A DNA stretch of 36,514 nt from CAZXVW01 sp964644025 (lineage in GTDB: Bacteria; Acidobacteriota; Terriglobia; Bryobacterales; Bryobacteraceae). Shown one piece after another: positions 7,636-15,265 of the stretch. Each line of letters begins with the position of its first letter. The first letter of the stretch is position 1. Made by a program: the position numbers and the translations under genes. Where the stretch lies: the NCBI GenBank assembly GCA_964644025.1, contig CAZXVW010000016.1, forward strand, positions 1-36,514. Reading direction: 5' to 3'. The notes under the pieces are model-generated. The model was not told the DNA's origin and searched no databases. It saw only the letters and a list, made by a program, of their open reading frames with translations.

Positions 7636-9536
7636 GCGGCTGCCGCAGCCAGTCTTCGCCTTCTGCCAGTGATTTGCCGGAAACACGAGACAAGCCGCCG
7701 CACAACCCCCATGTGGTGGCCATCGTCGGCCCCCCCAACTCCGGCAAGTCTACCTTATTCAACCAGCTTACGGGCCTCCGGCAAAAGATTGCCAACTACC
7801 CCGGCGTTACCGTGGAACAGCGGGTGGGAAGGGTCCGGCTGGCCAGCCGGCAGGAAATCGACCTGATTGATCTTCCGGGCGTCTACAGCCTGGACCCGCG
7901 GTCCGAGGATGAACGGGTGACCCGCGACGTGCTCACCGGCGCCATGCCCGGCATCTCGCGCCCGGAGGCCGTCATCCTGATTCTGGATTCCACGAATCTG
8001 GCGCGGCACCTGGTGCTGGCCGCACCGGTCTTGAGCCTCGGTTTGCCGACCCTGGTGGTACTGAACATGGCGGATTCTCTCCGGGCGCGGGGCGGTGAGG
8101 TGGACACAGCGGCGCTGGCGCAACAACTGGGCACGCCGGTGGCGCTGATCAGCGCCGTCAACGACGAGGGGATTGAGCCGGTGCGGGAATTTCTGAGCGG
8201 GCAGTTTGGCGTTCCGACACCGGTCGAACTCCCTGTGATCCACGACTTGCCCAAGTGCCGGCAATGGGCCATTCGAATCGGCAAGGAAGCCGCCTACCGC
8301 CCGCCCGCCCCGCCGGTATGGACCCGGCGCCTGGACAGTGTCTTTCTGCATCCGCTGGCTGGCCCGCTGATTTTCGGCGTAGTGGTGGTGGCGGTCTTCC
8401 AGACCGTGTTCGCGGGAGCGCAACCTCTCATCGACGGGGTGGAATTCCTGGTGTCCCGGTCCGGGCACTGGCTCCAGTCCACCCTGCCTCCCTCGCCTCT
8501 GCGGGACTTGCTGGTGGAAGGTGCTTGGAGCGGGGTGGGCGCGGTGGTGGTCTTTCTCCCGCAGATTCTGCTGCTGTTCTTGTTCCTCGGGATCCTGGAA
8601 GATTCCGGTTACCTGGCCCGGGCGGCGGTCATCGCCGATCGCACGATGGCCCGGGTGGGTTTGCAGGGCAAGTCTTTTATTCCGCTGTTGTCGGCCTACG
8701 CCTGCGCCGTGCCCGCCATCATGGCGACCCGCACCATCGAGAGCAAGCGGGACCGGATCGCGACGATCCTCATTGCTCCTTACATGACCTGCTCGGCGCG
8801 GTTGCCCGTCTATGCGCTGTTCATTGCCGCATTCATTCCGGACGAGAGGTTCTTAGGGCCCTTCGTTTCGACCCGGACCGCGGCGATGATCGGATTGTAC
8901 CTGCTCGGCTTTCTGGCGGCGGTGGCGACGGCCCGGTTGCTGAAATCTTCCATTTTGAAGAGCGGGCAGACTCCCTTCATGCTGGAGATGCCCCCTTATC
9001 GCTGTCCCACCATTCGCTCGCTGGTGCTGCGGCTGTACGATCGTTCCAAGATTTTTCTGCGCCGGGCGGGCACGGTAATCCTTGGTGTCGCCATCGTGCT
9101 GTGGGTGCTGGCGCACCTGCCGCTGATCAATGGCGCCGCGCCACCCATCGAGCACAGCGTCGCGGGCACCATGGGCCGCGCCATCGAGCCGGTGATCAAG
9201 CCGCTGGGGCTGAACTGGAAAATCGGCGTCGGATTGATCAGTTCCCTGGCCGCGCGCGAGGTGATCGTCGGCACGCTGGGAACTATTTACGGGATGGAGG
9301 GCAACGAGAATTCCGCCGGACTGCAGCAGGCCCTGCGCCGGGACCTGAGCCCGGGCGGAGCCGTGGCGTTGCTGGTTTTCTTCGCTTTCGCAATGCAATG
9401 CATGGCCACGGTGGCCGTCGTTCGCCGGGAAACCGGGGGCTGGAAGTGGCCCTTACTGCAGTTCGCCTACATGGACCTGGTGGCTTATACCAGCGCCTTC
9501 GTGGCCAACCGGGTGGTGACCGCCTGGCTGAATTGA
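7632..9536 (+). CDS. feoB: Ferrous iron transporter FeoB
   Basis: The 634-residue inner-membrane protein imports Fe(II). An N-terminal G domain has G1 GPPNSGKST (33-41), G2-region YPGVTVE (56-62), G3 DLPG (80-83), G4 NMAD (145-148) and a G5-like SAV. It is followed by a polytopic membrane domain with two Gate-type halves, including a YMTCSARLPVY segment whose cysteine lies in the presumed iron path. The length is below the roughly 770 residues of E. coli FeoB, mainly through a short G-domain-to-membrane linker and a short C-terminus. No FeoC follows. Iron-dependent control is expected from knowledge of the family, but no operator was recognised. Confidence 0.96.
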   Translation: MSGCRSQSSPSASDLPETRDKPPHNPHVVAIVGPPNSGKSTLFNQLTGLRQKIANYPGVTVEQRVGRVRLASRQEIDLIDLPGVYSLDPRSEDERVTRDVLTGAMPGISRPEAVILILDSTNLARHLVLAAPVLSLGLPTLVVLNMADSLRARGGEVDTAALAQQLGTPVALISAVNDEGIEPVREFLSGQFGVPTPVELPVIHDLPKCRQWAIRIGKEAAYRPPAPPVWTRRLDSVFLHPLAGPLIFGVVVVAVFQTVFAGAQPLIDGVEFLVSRSGHWLQSTLPPSPLRDLLVEGAWSGVGAVVVFLPQILLLFLFLGILEDSGYLARAAVIADRTMARVGLQGKSFIPLLSAYACAVPAIMATRTIESKRDRIATILIAPYMTCSARLPVYALFIAAFIPDERFLGPFVSTRTAAMIGLYLLGFLAAVATARLLKSSILKSGQTPFMLEMPPYRCPTIRSLVLRLYDRSKIFLRRAGTVILGVAIVLWVLAHLPLINGAAPPIEHSVAGTMGRAIEPVIKPLGLNWKIGVGLISSLAAREVIVGTLGTIYGMEGNENSAGLQQALRRDLSPGGAVALLVFFAFAMQCMATVAVVRRETGGWKWPLLQFAYMDLVAYTSAFVANRVVTAWLN

Positions 9537-9614
9537 CGGGCGCCGTCCCGCCGCGGGGGCCGACCAGGTCCGCAATGCTAACATATTCCTTTAAAAGGAG
9601 ATTTGGATAGAACT

Positions 9615-10544
9615 ATGAGAAACGTAGTGATTGTCGGGTCCGGGTGCGCCGGGAACACCGCGGCGATTTACACGGCGCGGGCTTCCTTGGACCCCCTGGT
9701 GGTCACCGGCCGTGAACCCGGTGGGCAGTTGTCGCTGACCACGCATGTGGAGAATTTTCCGGGATTTCCGGAGGGCATCGGCGGGCTGGAGCTGGTGCAG
9801 AACATGAGGAAACAGGCCGAGAAGTTCGGCGCCGAGTACCACCAGGGCGCCGTGATCGAGGCCGATATCTCCCAGCGTCCCTTCCAGCTCAACATCGAGG
9901 GCGAGTGGGTCGAGACCCGAACCCTGATTATCGCCTCCGGCGCCTCGGCACGGTGGCTAGGGCTGGAATCCGAGCAGAAACTGATCGGCCACGGCGTCAG
10001 CTCCTGCGCCACCTGCGACGGCTTCTTCTACCGCGACAAAAGGATCATGGTGGTCGGCGGCGGGGACTCGGCGATGGAGGAGGCCATCTTTCTGACGCGT
10101 TTCGGCACGGAAGTCGCCGTGGTTCACCGGAGGGAGGAGTTGCGGGCCTCGAAGATCATGCAACAGCGGGCCAAGGCCCACCCGAAGATCAAGTTCATCA
10201 TGCCGGCGGTCATCGAGGAAGTTCACGACGTCGAAAAGGGCGTGGTCACCGGCGTCACGCTGAGAAACGTCAAGACGGGTGAGACCTGGTTTCACCCGGT
10301 CGAGGGAGTCTTCGTGGCCATCGGGCATATCCCGAACACGGCTGTTTTCAAGGGGCAGCTCGAACTCGACGAGGACGGCTACATCATTTCCAAGGGGGGC
10401 GCCCGTACCAGCGTGCCGGGGGTTTTCCACGCCGGGGACGTGCAGGACAGAACCTACCGGCAGGCGATCACCGCGGCGGCCGCCGGCTGCATGGCAGCTC
10501 TGGAAGCAGAGAAGTTCGTCGAGGTCGAACTGGAACAGAAGTAA
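9615..10544 (+). CDS. trxB: Thioredoxin reductase TrxB
   Basis: The 309-residue flavoprotein reduces thioredoxin with NADPH. It shows the FAD-binding GSGCAG (residues 8-13), the redox-active CATC (131-134), the NADPH-binding GGGDSAMEEA, the HRREELRAS segment that marks NADPH preference, and a C-terminal FHAGDVQD FAD motif. I take the ATG at 9615 because FAD-binding sequence begins two codons later. The strong AAAAGGAG is 14 nt away and would better suit a TTG at 9603 (four extra residues), so the true start could be either. It follows feoB by 78 nt and converges with rseP. Ferredoxin/flavodoxin-NADP reductases lack the CATC pair, so the call is firm. Confidence 0.95.
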   Translation: MRNVVIVGSGCAGNTAAIYTARASLDPLVVTGREPGGQLSLTTHVENFPGFPEGIGGLELVQNMRKQAEKFGAEYHQGAVIEADISQRPFQLNIEGEWVETRTLIIASGASARWLGLESEQKLIGHGVSSCATCDGFFYRDKRIMVVGGGDSAMEEAIFLTRFGTEVAVVHRREELRASKIMQQRAKAHPKIKFIMPAVIEEVHDVEKGVVTGVTLRNVKTGETWFHPVEGVFVAIGHIPNTAVFKGQLELDEDGYIISKGGARTSVPGVFHAGDVQDRTYRQAITAAAAGCMAALEAEKFVEVELEQK

Positions 10545-10571
10545 CAGCTCAGCCGGCTGCCATTTCCTGCC

Positions 10572-10596
10572 AAGGAGGGTGGACATGCGCCGCTGA
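10572..10596 (+). other. Orphan strong ribosome-binding site with a 3-codon ORF
   Basis: Between the converging ends of trxB and rseP lies a perfect AAGGAGG (10572-10578), then 6 nt later ATG-CGC-CGC-TGA (10585-10596), which would encode Met-Arg-Arg. It follows the trxB stop by 40 nt. It could be chance, a relic of a lost gene, or a minigene. I see no longer reading frame using this start. Confidence 0.25.
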
Positions 10597-11919
10597 TCAG
10601 CCGCCCGAGGGAAGCACTTTCATGATGTCGTTGTAAAGCACGAACACGACGATCATCATCAGGAACAACAGGCCGACTTTGATCACGGCCTCCTTGACCG
10701 GCATACTGAGGTCACGGCCAATTGCCATCTCCACCAGCAGCAGAAAAATGACTCCACCATCGAGAACCGGGATCGGCAGCAGGTTGAACACGGCCAGGTT
10801 CAAGCTCACCATCGCCATCAAGCCGATGAAGGCGAATGGCCCTTCGCGGGCGGCGTCGCCGGATAATTGAGCGATGCGGATGGGCCCCTCGAGCGACTTG
10901 GCCGACATTCGCCGGGCAATCACGCCTCGCAAGAACTCGTAGATAAAGGTGGCGCTTTTCAGATTGTGCCGGACCGATTGCGCGAGGGCCTCCGGGAACG
11001 ACAGGCTGATGTAGACAACCTTCTCTCGAAGCTGCACTCCGATCATGTAACGCTGCTCGCCCTCCATGGTGGTCAGCTCCGGCCGTACGCTCACGTGGTC
11101 CCGGATGCCGTTCCTGGAGTATATGATTTCCACCGGTTCCCCACCGCTGGCCTTGATCACTTCGTGCAATGTGCCCACCGAGTGGACTGGTTTGCCGTTG
11201 ATGCTCAAGATGGTGTCTCCGGCCCGTAATCCGGCCTTTTCAGCGTTCATTCCTTCGAGCACGCTCGCGACCTGGATCTCCTGTTCCTCGGCCCAGCCGG
11301 CGTTGCCCACGCCGGTTCTCTCATCCAGCTCCGGTGTAACCGTGAACGAGAGCACGCGGCCGGCTCGTTCGACCTTCACCGGCAGAGGCACGCCCGCGCT
11401 GGCGAATTCTTTCATGAGAATATCGTCCCAGGTGGGGTTCTTCTCGCCGTCGATTTCGATGATGCGATCACCGGCCCGGATGCCGGCCTTCGCCGCCGGC
11501 GAGTCCTTCATCACGTAACCGACGACACCGGCTTGAGAAGCCTCCGCCGGCTTGGGGTACTTCAGCATGAACAAGCCCGTCAGCAAAGCCACCGCCAGCA
11601 CCACGTTCATGAGCGGCCCGGCAGAGGCGATGATAAGGCGTTGCCAGCGTGGCTTCGCCTGAAAGCTCCGGGGGTCCTCGCTCGTCTGCTCACCTGGTTG
11701 TTCGCCAAGCATCTTGACATAGCCGCCGAACAGGATGAGGGAAAAGCGGAAATCCGTCTCCCCTCTCTTGAAGCCGAACAGCCGCGGGCCAAAGCCGAAA
11801 CTGAAGGTTTCAACGTGGACATCGAAGAAGCGGGCCGCCCAGAAGTGGCCCAGTTCGTGGACCATGATCATGACCCCGATCAGGACCAGCAGCCACCAGA
11901 TGTTCTCGAAAAACGCCAT
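10597..11919 (-). CDS. rseP: RIP site-2 protease RseP
   Basis: The 440-residue inner-membrane zinc metalloprotease (family M50) performs regulated intramembrane proteolysis, classically of anti-sigma factors, and also clears signal-peptide remnants. The zinc motif HELGH is at residues 21-25 in the first membrane segment, and the third ligand is D387 in PVLDGG. Two tandem PDZ domains fill about residues 125-200 and 215-285 (AGIRAGDRIIEIDG and AGLRAGDTILSINGKPV are the carboxylate-loop regions). Four membrane segments are expected. It starts 6 nt after the dxr stop, a pairing common in bacteria. No sigma-E/anti-sigma pair is in the window, so its substrate is unknown. Confidence 0.95.
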   Translation of the reverse strand: MAFFENIWWLLVLIGVMIMVHELGHFWAARFFDVHVETFSFGFGPRLFGFKRGETDFRFSLILFGGYVKMLGEQPGEQTSEDPRSFQAKPRWQRLIIASAGPLMNVVLAVALLTGLFMLKYPKPAEASQAGVVGYVMKDSPAAKAGIRAGDRIIEIDGEKNPTWDDILMKEFASAGVPLPVKVERAGRVLSFTVTPELDERTGVGNAGWAEEQEIQVASVLEGMNAEKAGLRAGDTILSINGKPVHSVGTLHEVIKASGGEPVEIIYSRNGIRDHVSVRPELTTMEGEQRYMIGVQLREKVVYISLSFPEALAQSVRHNLKSATFIYEFLRGVIARRMSAKSLEGPIRIAQLSGDAAREGPFAFIGLMAMVSLNLAVFNLLPIPVLDGGVIFLLLVEMAIGRDLSMPVKEAVIKVGLLFLMMIVVFVLYNDIMKVLPSGG

Positions 11920-11925
11920 GAAGAG

Positions 11926-13137
11926 TTATGCCTTCCCCACCGGGGACCGGTGCAGGCGTGTGCCCCAGCGAGCCTCGAGAATGCCGCGGGCCACTCGCCG
12001 GGACTCACGATCGATCTCCAGAACCTCCGCCACCGAGGATGCCGGCCGGTTGGGCACGCGGGAAAGCGTCTCCTCGACGAGTTCGGCGATCCCGGGAAAA
12101 GACAGATCACCGTTGAGGAAGGATTCCACGCCGACCTCGTCGGCGGCGTTCAACGTACAAGGAGCTGAACCGCCCGCCCGCTGGGCCGCGTAAGCAAGCT
12201 TGAGCAATGGAAACCTTTCCAGATCAGGGCGTTGGAACTGCCAGACGTGGGGTCTCGACCAGTCGTACCTCGGCACCGGCCCCTCGGTCCGGTCCGGGTA
12301 CGTCAAGGCGTATTGGATGGGCATGCGCATGTCGGTGGTCGAGATCTGCGCAATAATGCTGCCGTCGACATATTCCACCATCGCATGGACGGAGGATTGC
12401 GGATGCACCACGACGTCAATCTCGTCCGGAGACAGCCCAAACAACCAGCACGCCTCGATGACCTCGAATCCCTTGTTCATCAACGTGGCCGAATCGATGG
12501 TAATCCGCCGTCCCATCTTCCAGGTGGGGTGGCGCAAGGCCTGCTCAGGAGTGACCTTTTCGAGCTCCTGGCGGGGCGTGTCGCGGAACGGGCCACCGGA
12601 CGCCGTCAGAATCAGCCGCGCCACCTCGCTCCGCCGGCCGGCCTTGAAGCACTGGTGCGCCCCGTTGTGTTCGCTGTCCACCGGGATGAGTTCGCTGCCG
12701 GAGACCTCGGCGGCCTCCGTCACCAGTTTCCCACTAGCAACGAGGACCTCCTTGTTGGCCAACCCGATTCTCTTCCCCAGGCGCACGGCTTCGTAGGTGG
12801 CCTCCAACCCCGCGATTCCGACAATGGCCGACATCACGAAATCGGCCTCAGGGGCGGTGGCCGCCTCCACCCGAGCCCGCCCTCCTGCCTTCAGTTCCGG
12901 CCAGACCGAGCGCGGCAGGGGAGATTCTTCGAGTCTGGCGATCAGATCCCTCCGGGCCTGCTCGGTTGCGACCACGGCCAGCCGGGGCCGGAACTCCTGG
13001 ATCTGGGCGGCCAAGGCGTCCGCGTTCCAGCCGGCCACCAGGGCAAAGACCGCGTAACGCTCCGGCTGCCGGCGGACCACGTCCAGTGTGCTCAGTCCGA
13101 TAGAACCAGTCGAACCCAGGATCGTCAGATTTTGCAT
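11926..13137 (-). CDS. dxr: 1-deoxy-D-xylulose 5-phosphate reductoisomerase
   Basis: The 403-residue enzyme converts DXP to 2-C-methyl-D-erythritol 4-phosphate with NADPH, the committed step of the MEP isoprenoid pathway. The N-terminus has the nucleotide-binding GSTGSIG (residues 8-14). The catalytic and metal-binding part shows VDSEHNGAHQ and a SGGPFRD loop, then MNKGFEVIEACWLF and VHPQSSVHAMVEY, all diagnostic. Length is normal for the family. The ATG at 13137 has a CGGAG 9 nt upstream and an extended -10 promoter at 13169-13177. It leads the dxr-rseP operon. In many genomes cdsA and uppS precede dxr; here a long non-coding gap does. Confidence 0.97.
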   Translation of the reverse strand: MQNLTILGSTGSIGLSTLDVVRRQPERYAVFALVAGWNADALAAQIQEFRPRLAVVATEQARRDLIARLEESPLPRSVWPELKAGGRARVEAATAPEADFVMSAIVGIAGLEATYEAVRLGKRIGLANKEVLVASGKLVTEAAEVSGSELIPVDSEHNGAHQCFKAGRRSEVARLILTASGGPFRDTPRQELEKVTPEQALRHPTWKMGRRITIDSATLMNKGFEVIEACWLFGLSPDEIDVVVHPQSSVHAMVEYVDGSIIAQISTTDMRMPIQYALTYPDRTEGPVPRYDWSRPHVWQFQRPDLERFPLLKLAYAAQRAGGSAPCTLNAADEVGVESFLNGDLSFPGIAELVEETLSRVPNRPASSVAEVLEIDRESRRVARGILEARWGTRLHRSPVGKA

Positions 13138-13168
13138 TTGGTTCGGCTCCGGTCAGGCTCCCCTCCGA

Positions 13169-13177
13169 ATCATAACA
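13169..13177 (-). promoter_or_regulatory. Extended -10 promoter of dxr-rseP
   Basis: On the minus strand TGTTATGAT fits the extended -10 form, with TATGAT 5 of 6 to consensus. The predicted start lies near 13162, giving a leader of about 25 nt that includes the CGGAG ribosome-binding site. Confidence 0.45.
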
Positions 13178-13531
13178 CCTCCAGCTAGCGCTTTCCTACC
13201 TCCAGGAGTAGCGTAACCGTCTCAGCCCCCTCCACTAGGCACTCAGCGGCCAGAACAGCCGCCTTCACGGAGCCAATACACGATGATCGGGAACATCTTG
13301 AAGCTTTGGGGGTGCCGGGGAGGTTTTTGCTTCAGGGGTCTTTTTTGTGAGGTTAGTCTCGCTTTGGTGGGAGTTGCCTCCCCGGCCTACTTCCAATAAT
13401 AAGATATGAGTTTCGGGAATGCAACAGGAAATTGTATTTTTCTTCAATTTTCTTTGGCGGCCCGACCCGGCATCAGCTCCTAACCCACTGAGGCTAAAGG
13501 AGTAGACCAAATTTTCGTGCTTTACGGGGAT

Positions 13532-13591
13532 GAGCAGCCGCAGGGCTGCCCAGGAGGGCTGAATCCCCAAAAGGCGAGCTGAAGCCCAGCC
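13532..13591. repeat. Three imperfect GGGCTG...CCC units
   Basis: Three near-tandem units of the form (A/G)GGCTG-n-CCC follow one another: AGGGCTGCCC (13542-13551), AGGGCTGAATCCCC (13555-13568) and CGAGCTGAAGCCC (13575-13587). Each can fold on itself, and GCAGCC pairs with GGCTGC across a 4-nt loop at the left end. The pattern recalls dispersed hairpin repeats of other bacteria, but copy number cannot be judged from one window. Confidence 0.4.
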
Positions 13592-13723
13592 ATAGACCCT
13601 GATCCCGGCCTCGCGTTGCAGTCCATCCACCTCCCCGAGCATTGGCCGGCGGCCTCCTTCGGGACCACGCCAGGCGCCCCATGAGCGACAAGTCCCGGCC
13701 AGGACCCCTTCGTCGGATCAGAT

Positions 13724-13747
13724 GGCCGGCCTGTGGGCAGGCCGGCC
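13724..13747. repeat. Perfect 10-bp inverted repeat, hairpin
   Basis: GGCCGGCCTG (13724-13733) is the exact reverse complement of CAGGCCGGCC (13738-13747) with a TGGG loop. It lacks a flanking T-run on either side, so it is not a classical intrinsic terminator. A REP-like element, an RNA structure or a protein site are possible. Confidence 0.6.
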
Positions 13748-13853
13748 CAGGGAGGGCGGAGCCGGGTGGCTGGCGGCGCTCGACCCCACAGACGGGACCT
13801 GGCGGATTCCCTCCTCCCAGGCGAGGACCGGAATTGTATGACGGCGAGCGAGT

Positions 13854-14870
13854 ATGCGACAATTGCCAACCGTGAAACCACGAGTTCTGATCACCAAGCG
13901 CATCTATCCTGAAGCAGTGGAGTTCCTGCGCCGGCATTGCGAGGTGGACTATGAAGAGACCGATGATGGCTTGACGGCGGCGCAACTCCGCGAGAGGCTG
14001 CGGGGCAAGCAGGCTGTCGTGAGTCAGTTGACGGACCGGTTTAGCGCTGAGGTCATTGAGAACTTGGAGGGCATCCGAGTCATTGCGAACGTTGCCGTCG
14101 GCTTTGACAACGTGGACGTCCCCGCGGCTACGAAAGCAGGCATTCTGGTGACTAACACGCCCGACGTTTTGACCGATACGACGGCGGATCTGGCCTTCGC
14201 GCTGCTGCTGGCCACCGCCCGGCGGGTGGTTGAGGCGGACCACTACCTGCGCGATGGCAAGTGGAAGAAATGGTCGATCGATCTTCTGGTGGGTCAGGAT
14301 GTTCACCACCGGACTCTGGGCATCGTAGGGCTGGGCCGGATCGGCCAGGCCGTGGCCCGTCGCGGCAGAGGGTTCTCAATGAAAGTCCTGTACAGCGACG
14401 CTGTGCGCGCCCGCCGCGAGATTGAGCAGGAGCTGGAGGCTTCCTGGGTGCCGCTCGACCGGCTTCTCCGGGAGTCCGATTTTGTGAGTCTGCACGTCCC
14501 TCTGTCCGATGCGACCCGCCGGCTGATCGGCCGGGACGAATTGCGGCTTATGAAGCCGACGGCCGTTCTGGTCAATACCTCGCGGGGCCCGGTGGTGGAC
14601 GAAGCAGCACTGGCCGAAGCCTTGCGGCAGAACGTCATCGCCGGTGCCGGCCTCGACGTCTTTGAGCAGGAACCCCGGGTTCATCCGAGCTTGCTGAGCC
14701 TGCCCCAGGTGGTGCTGACTCCCCACATCGGCAGTGCCTCGGTCCACACCCGGCGAAGCATGTCCATGATGGCGGTGGAGAACGCCGTCGCCGCTCTGGA
14801 AGGAAACAGGCCCCCGAATCTCGTCAATCCGGGTTTGTGGGATCAGTTGGAATCCCGGAAAGAAGCTTGA
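13854..14870 (+). CDS. D-isomer-specific 2-hydroxyacid dehydrogenase, glyoxylate reductase-like
   Basis: The 338-residue cytoplasmic NAD(P)-dependent enzyme reduces 2-oxoacids such as glyoxylate or hydroxypyruvate to D-hydroxyacids. It has the Rossmann GLGRIG at residues 159-164 and the catalytic triad of the family: R244 in NTSRGPVVDE, E273 in DVFEQEP, and H291 in LTPHIGSAS. The NVAVGFDNVDV substrate-loop motif near residue 79 is typical of glyoxylate/hydroxypyruvate reductases. The ATG at 13854 gives a seven-residue extension before KPRVLITKRI; a GTG at 13872 is an alternative start. The 3' end overlaps the minus-strand HTH gene by 47 nt. The exact substrate cannot be told from motifs. Confidence 0.9.
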   Translation: MRQLPTVKPRVLITKRIYPEAVEFLRRHCEVDYEETDDGLTAAQLRERLRGKQAVVSQLTDRFSAEVIENLEGIRVIANVAVGFDNVDVPAATKAGILVTNTPDVLTDTTADLAFALLLATARRVVEADHYLRDGKWKKWSIDLLVGQDVHHRTLGIVGLGRIGQAVARRGRGFSMKVLYSDAVRARREIEQELEASWVPLDRLLRESDFVSLHVPLSDATRRLIGRDELRLMKPTAVLVNTSRGPVVDEAALAEALRQNVIAGAGLDVFEQEPRVHPSLLSLPQVVLTPHIGSASVHTRRSMSMMAVENAVAALEGNRPPNLVNPGLWDQLESRKEA

Positions 14871-15042
14871 GCACCAGCAGGTCCGAAGGTTGAAAACTGG
14901 CCCGGGAGAGGTTTCGCAGGTCTTCATCCCTTTCCGCAATATGATTGCGGATCAACTGCCGGAACTGATCGACAGAAATTTGAAGCACCCGGGCTGCTTC
15001 GGCTTCCGTGTAGTGAGGCTTGTGCGATGTCGGCGAACTCAT
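14824..15042 (-). CDS. Small helix-turn-helix protein
   Basis: The 72-residue protein reads as a compact MerR/excisionase-like helix-turn-helix (HYTEAEAARVLQISVDQFRQ at about residues 10-29), followed by a short helix and a FQPSDLLVLKLLSG tail. It is supported as a real gene by a GGGAG 4 nt before the ATG at 15042, a plausible -35/-10 pair upstream (15069-15097), and the match to small HTH proteins I associate with Acidobacteriota. Its last 47 nt overlap the 3' end of the dehydrogenase on the opposite strand. It probably binds DNA, perhaps its own upstream palindromes. No partner or ligand domain is present. Confidence 0.7.
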   Translation of the reverse strand: MSSPTSHKPHYTEAEAARVLQISVDQFRQLIRNHIAERDEDLRNLSRASFQPSDLLVLKLLSGIPTDPTNPD

Positions 15043-15068
15043 TCGGCTCCCAATCTTTCAAACCGAAC

Positions 15069-15097
15069 ATTCTACGTGACTTGACCGCCGCACCCAA
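15069..15097 (-). promoter_or_regulatory. Candidate promoter of the small HTH gene
   Basis: On the minus strand TTGGGT (15097-15092) and TAGAAT (15074-15069, 5 of 6) are separated by 17 bp. They precede the start codon by about 27 nt. The double palindrome at 15104-15127 lies immediately upstream of the -35. Confidence 0.4.
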
Positions 15098-15103
15098 TCC
15101 GGC

Positions 15104-15127
15104 TTAGGTCCTAATTCCAGTACTGGA
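15104..15127. promoter_or_regulatory. Two adjacent palindromes, candidate operator
   Basis: TTAGGTCCTAA (15104-15114, perfect around a central T) is followed after one base by TCCAGTACTGGA (15116-15127, a perfect 12-bp palindrome). They lie between the divergent HTH gene and wecB, next to the HTH gene's -35. This position suits an operator for auto- or divergent regulation. Confidence 0.45.
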
Positions 15128-15265
15128 TTGTTCTGATGAGGCTGGGCGGGCGTACTAAGGCAATGCGGGTTTCGTTTGGATGCCCGGCCGGATGAGGCGA
15201 CCGCGTAACTGCCGTTTCCTGAGAGGAATGGGCGCTCCAGTGGACTTTAATGTTCTGGACGTCTC

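Larger units (their letters stand above)
13178..13853. other. Long non-coding gap with AT-rich core and hairpins
   Basis: This gap between the divergent dxr and dehydrogenase genes has no reading frame with family character. It includes an AT-rich pocket (about 13390-13455) unusual for this GC-rich window, a small GGGAG/CTCCC hairpin (13369-13382), an imperfect repeat block (13532-13591) and a perfect 10-bp hairpin (13724-13747). I looked for RNase P, 6S, tmRNA, SRP and tRNA signatures and recognised none. An unrecognised small RNA or a decayed dispersed repeat remains possible. Confidence 0.5.

Noticed and set aside
8255..9610. 451-codon plus-strand frame inside feoB
   Set aside because: Out-of-frame reading of FeoB membrane domain; FeoB motifs are in the other frame and there is no membrane-protein character here.
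13265..13642. Minus-strand 125-codon frame in the dxr-dehydrogenase gap
   Set aside because: No ribosome-binding site, no recognisable motif, and it runs across the repeat block and the AT-rich pocket.
13178..13853. 6S RNA, RNase P RNA or tmRNA in the long gap
   Set aside because: None of the conserved core strings of these RNAs is present; only local hairpins were found.
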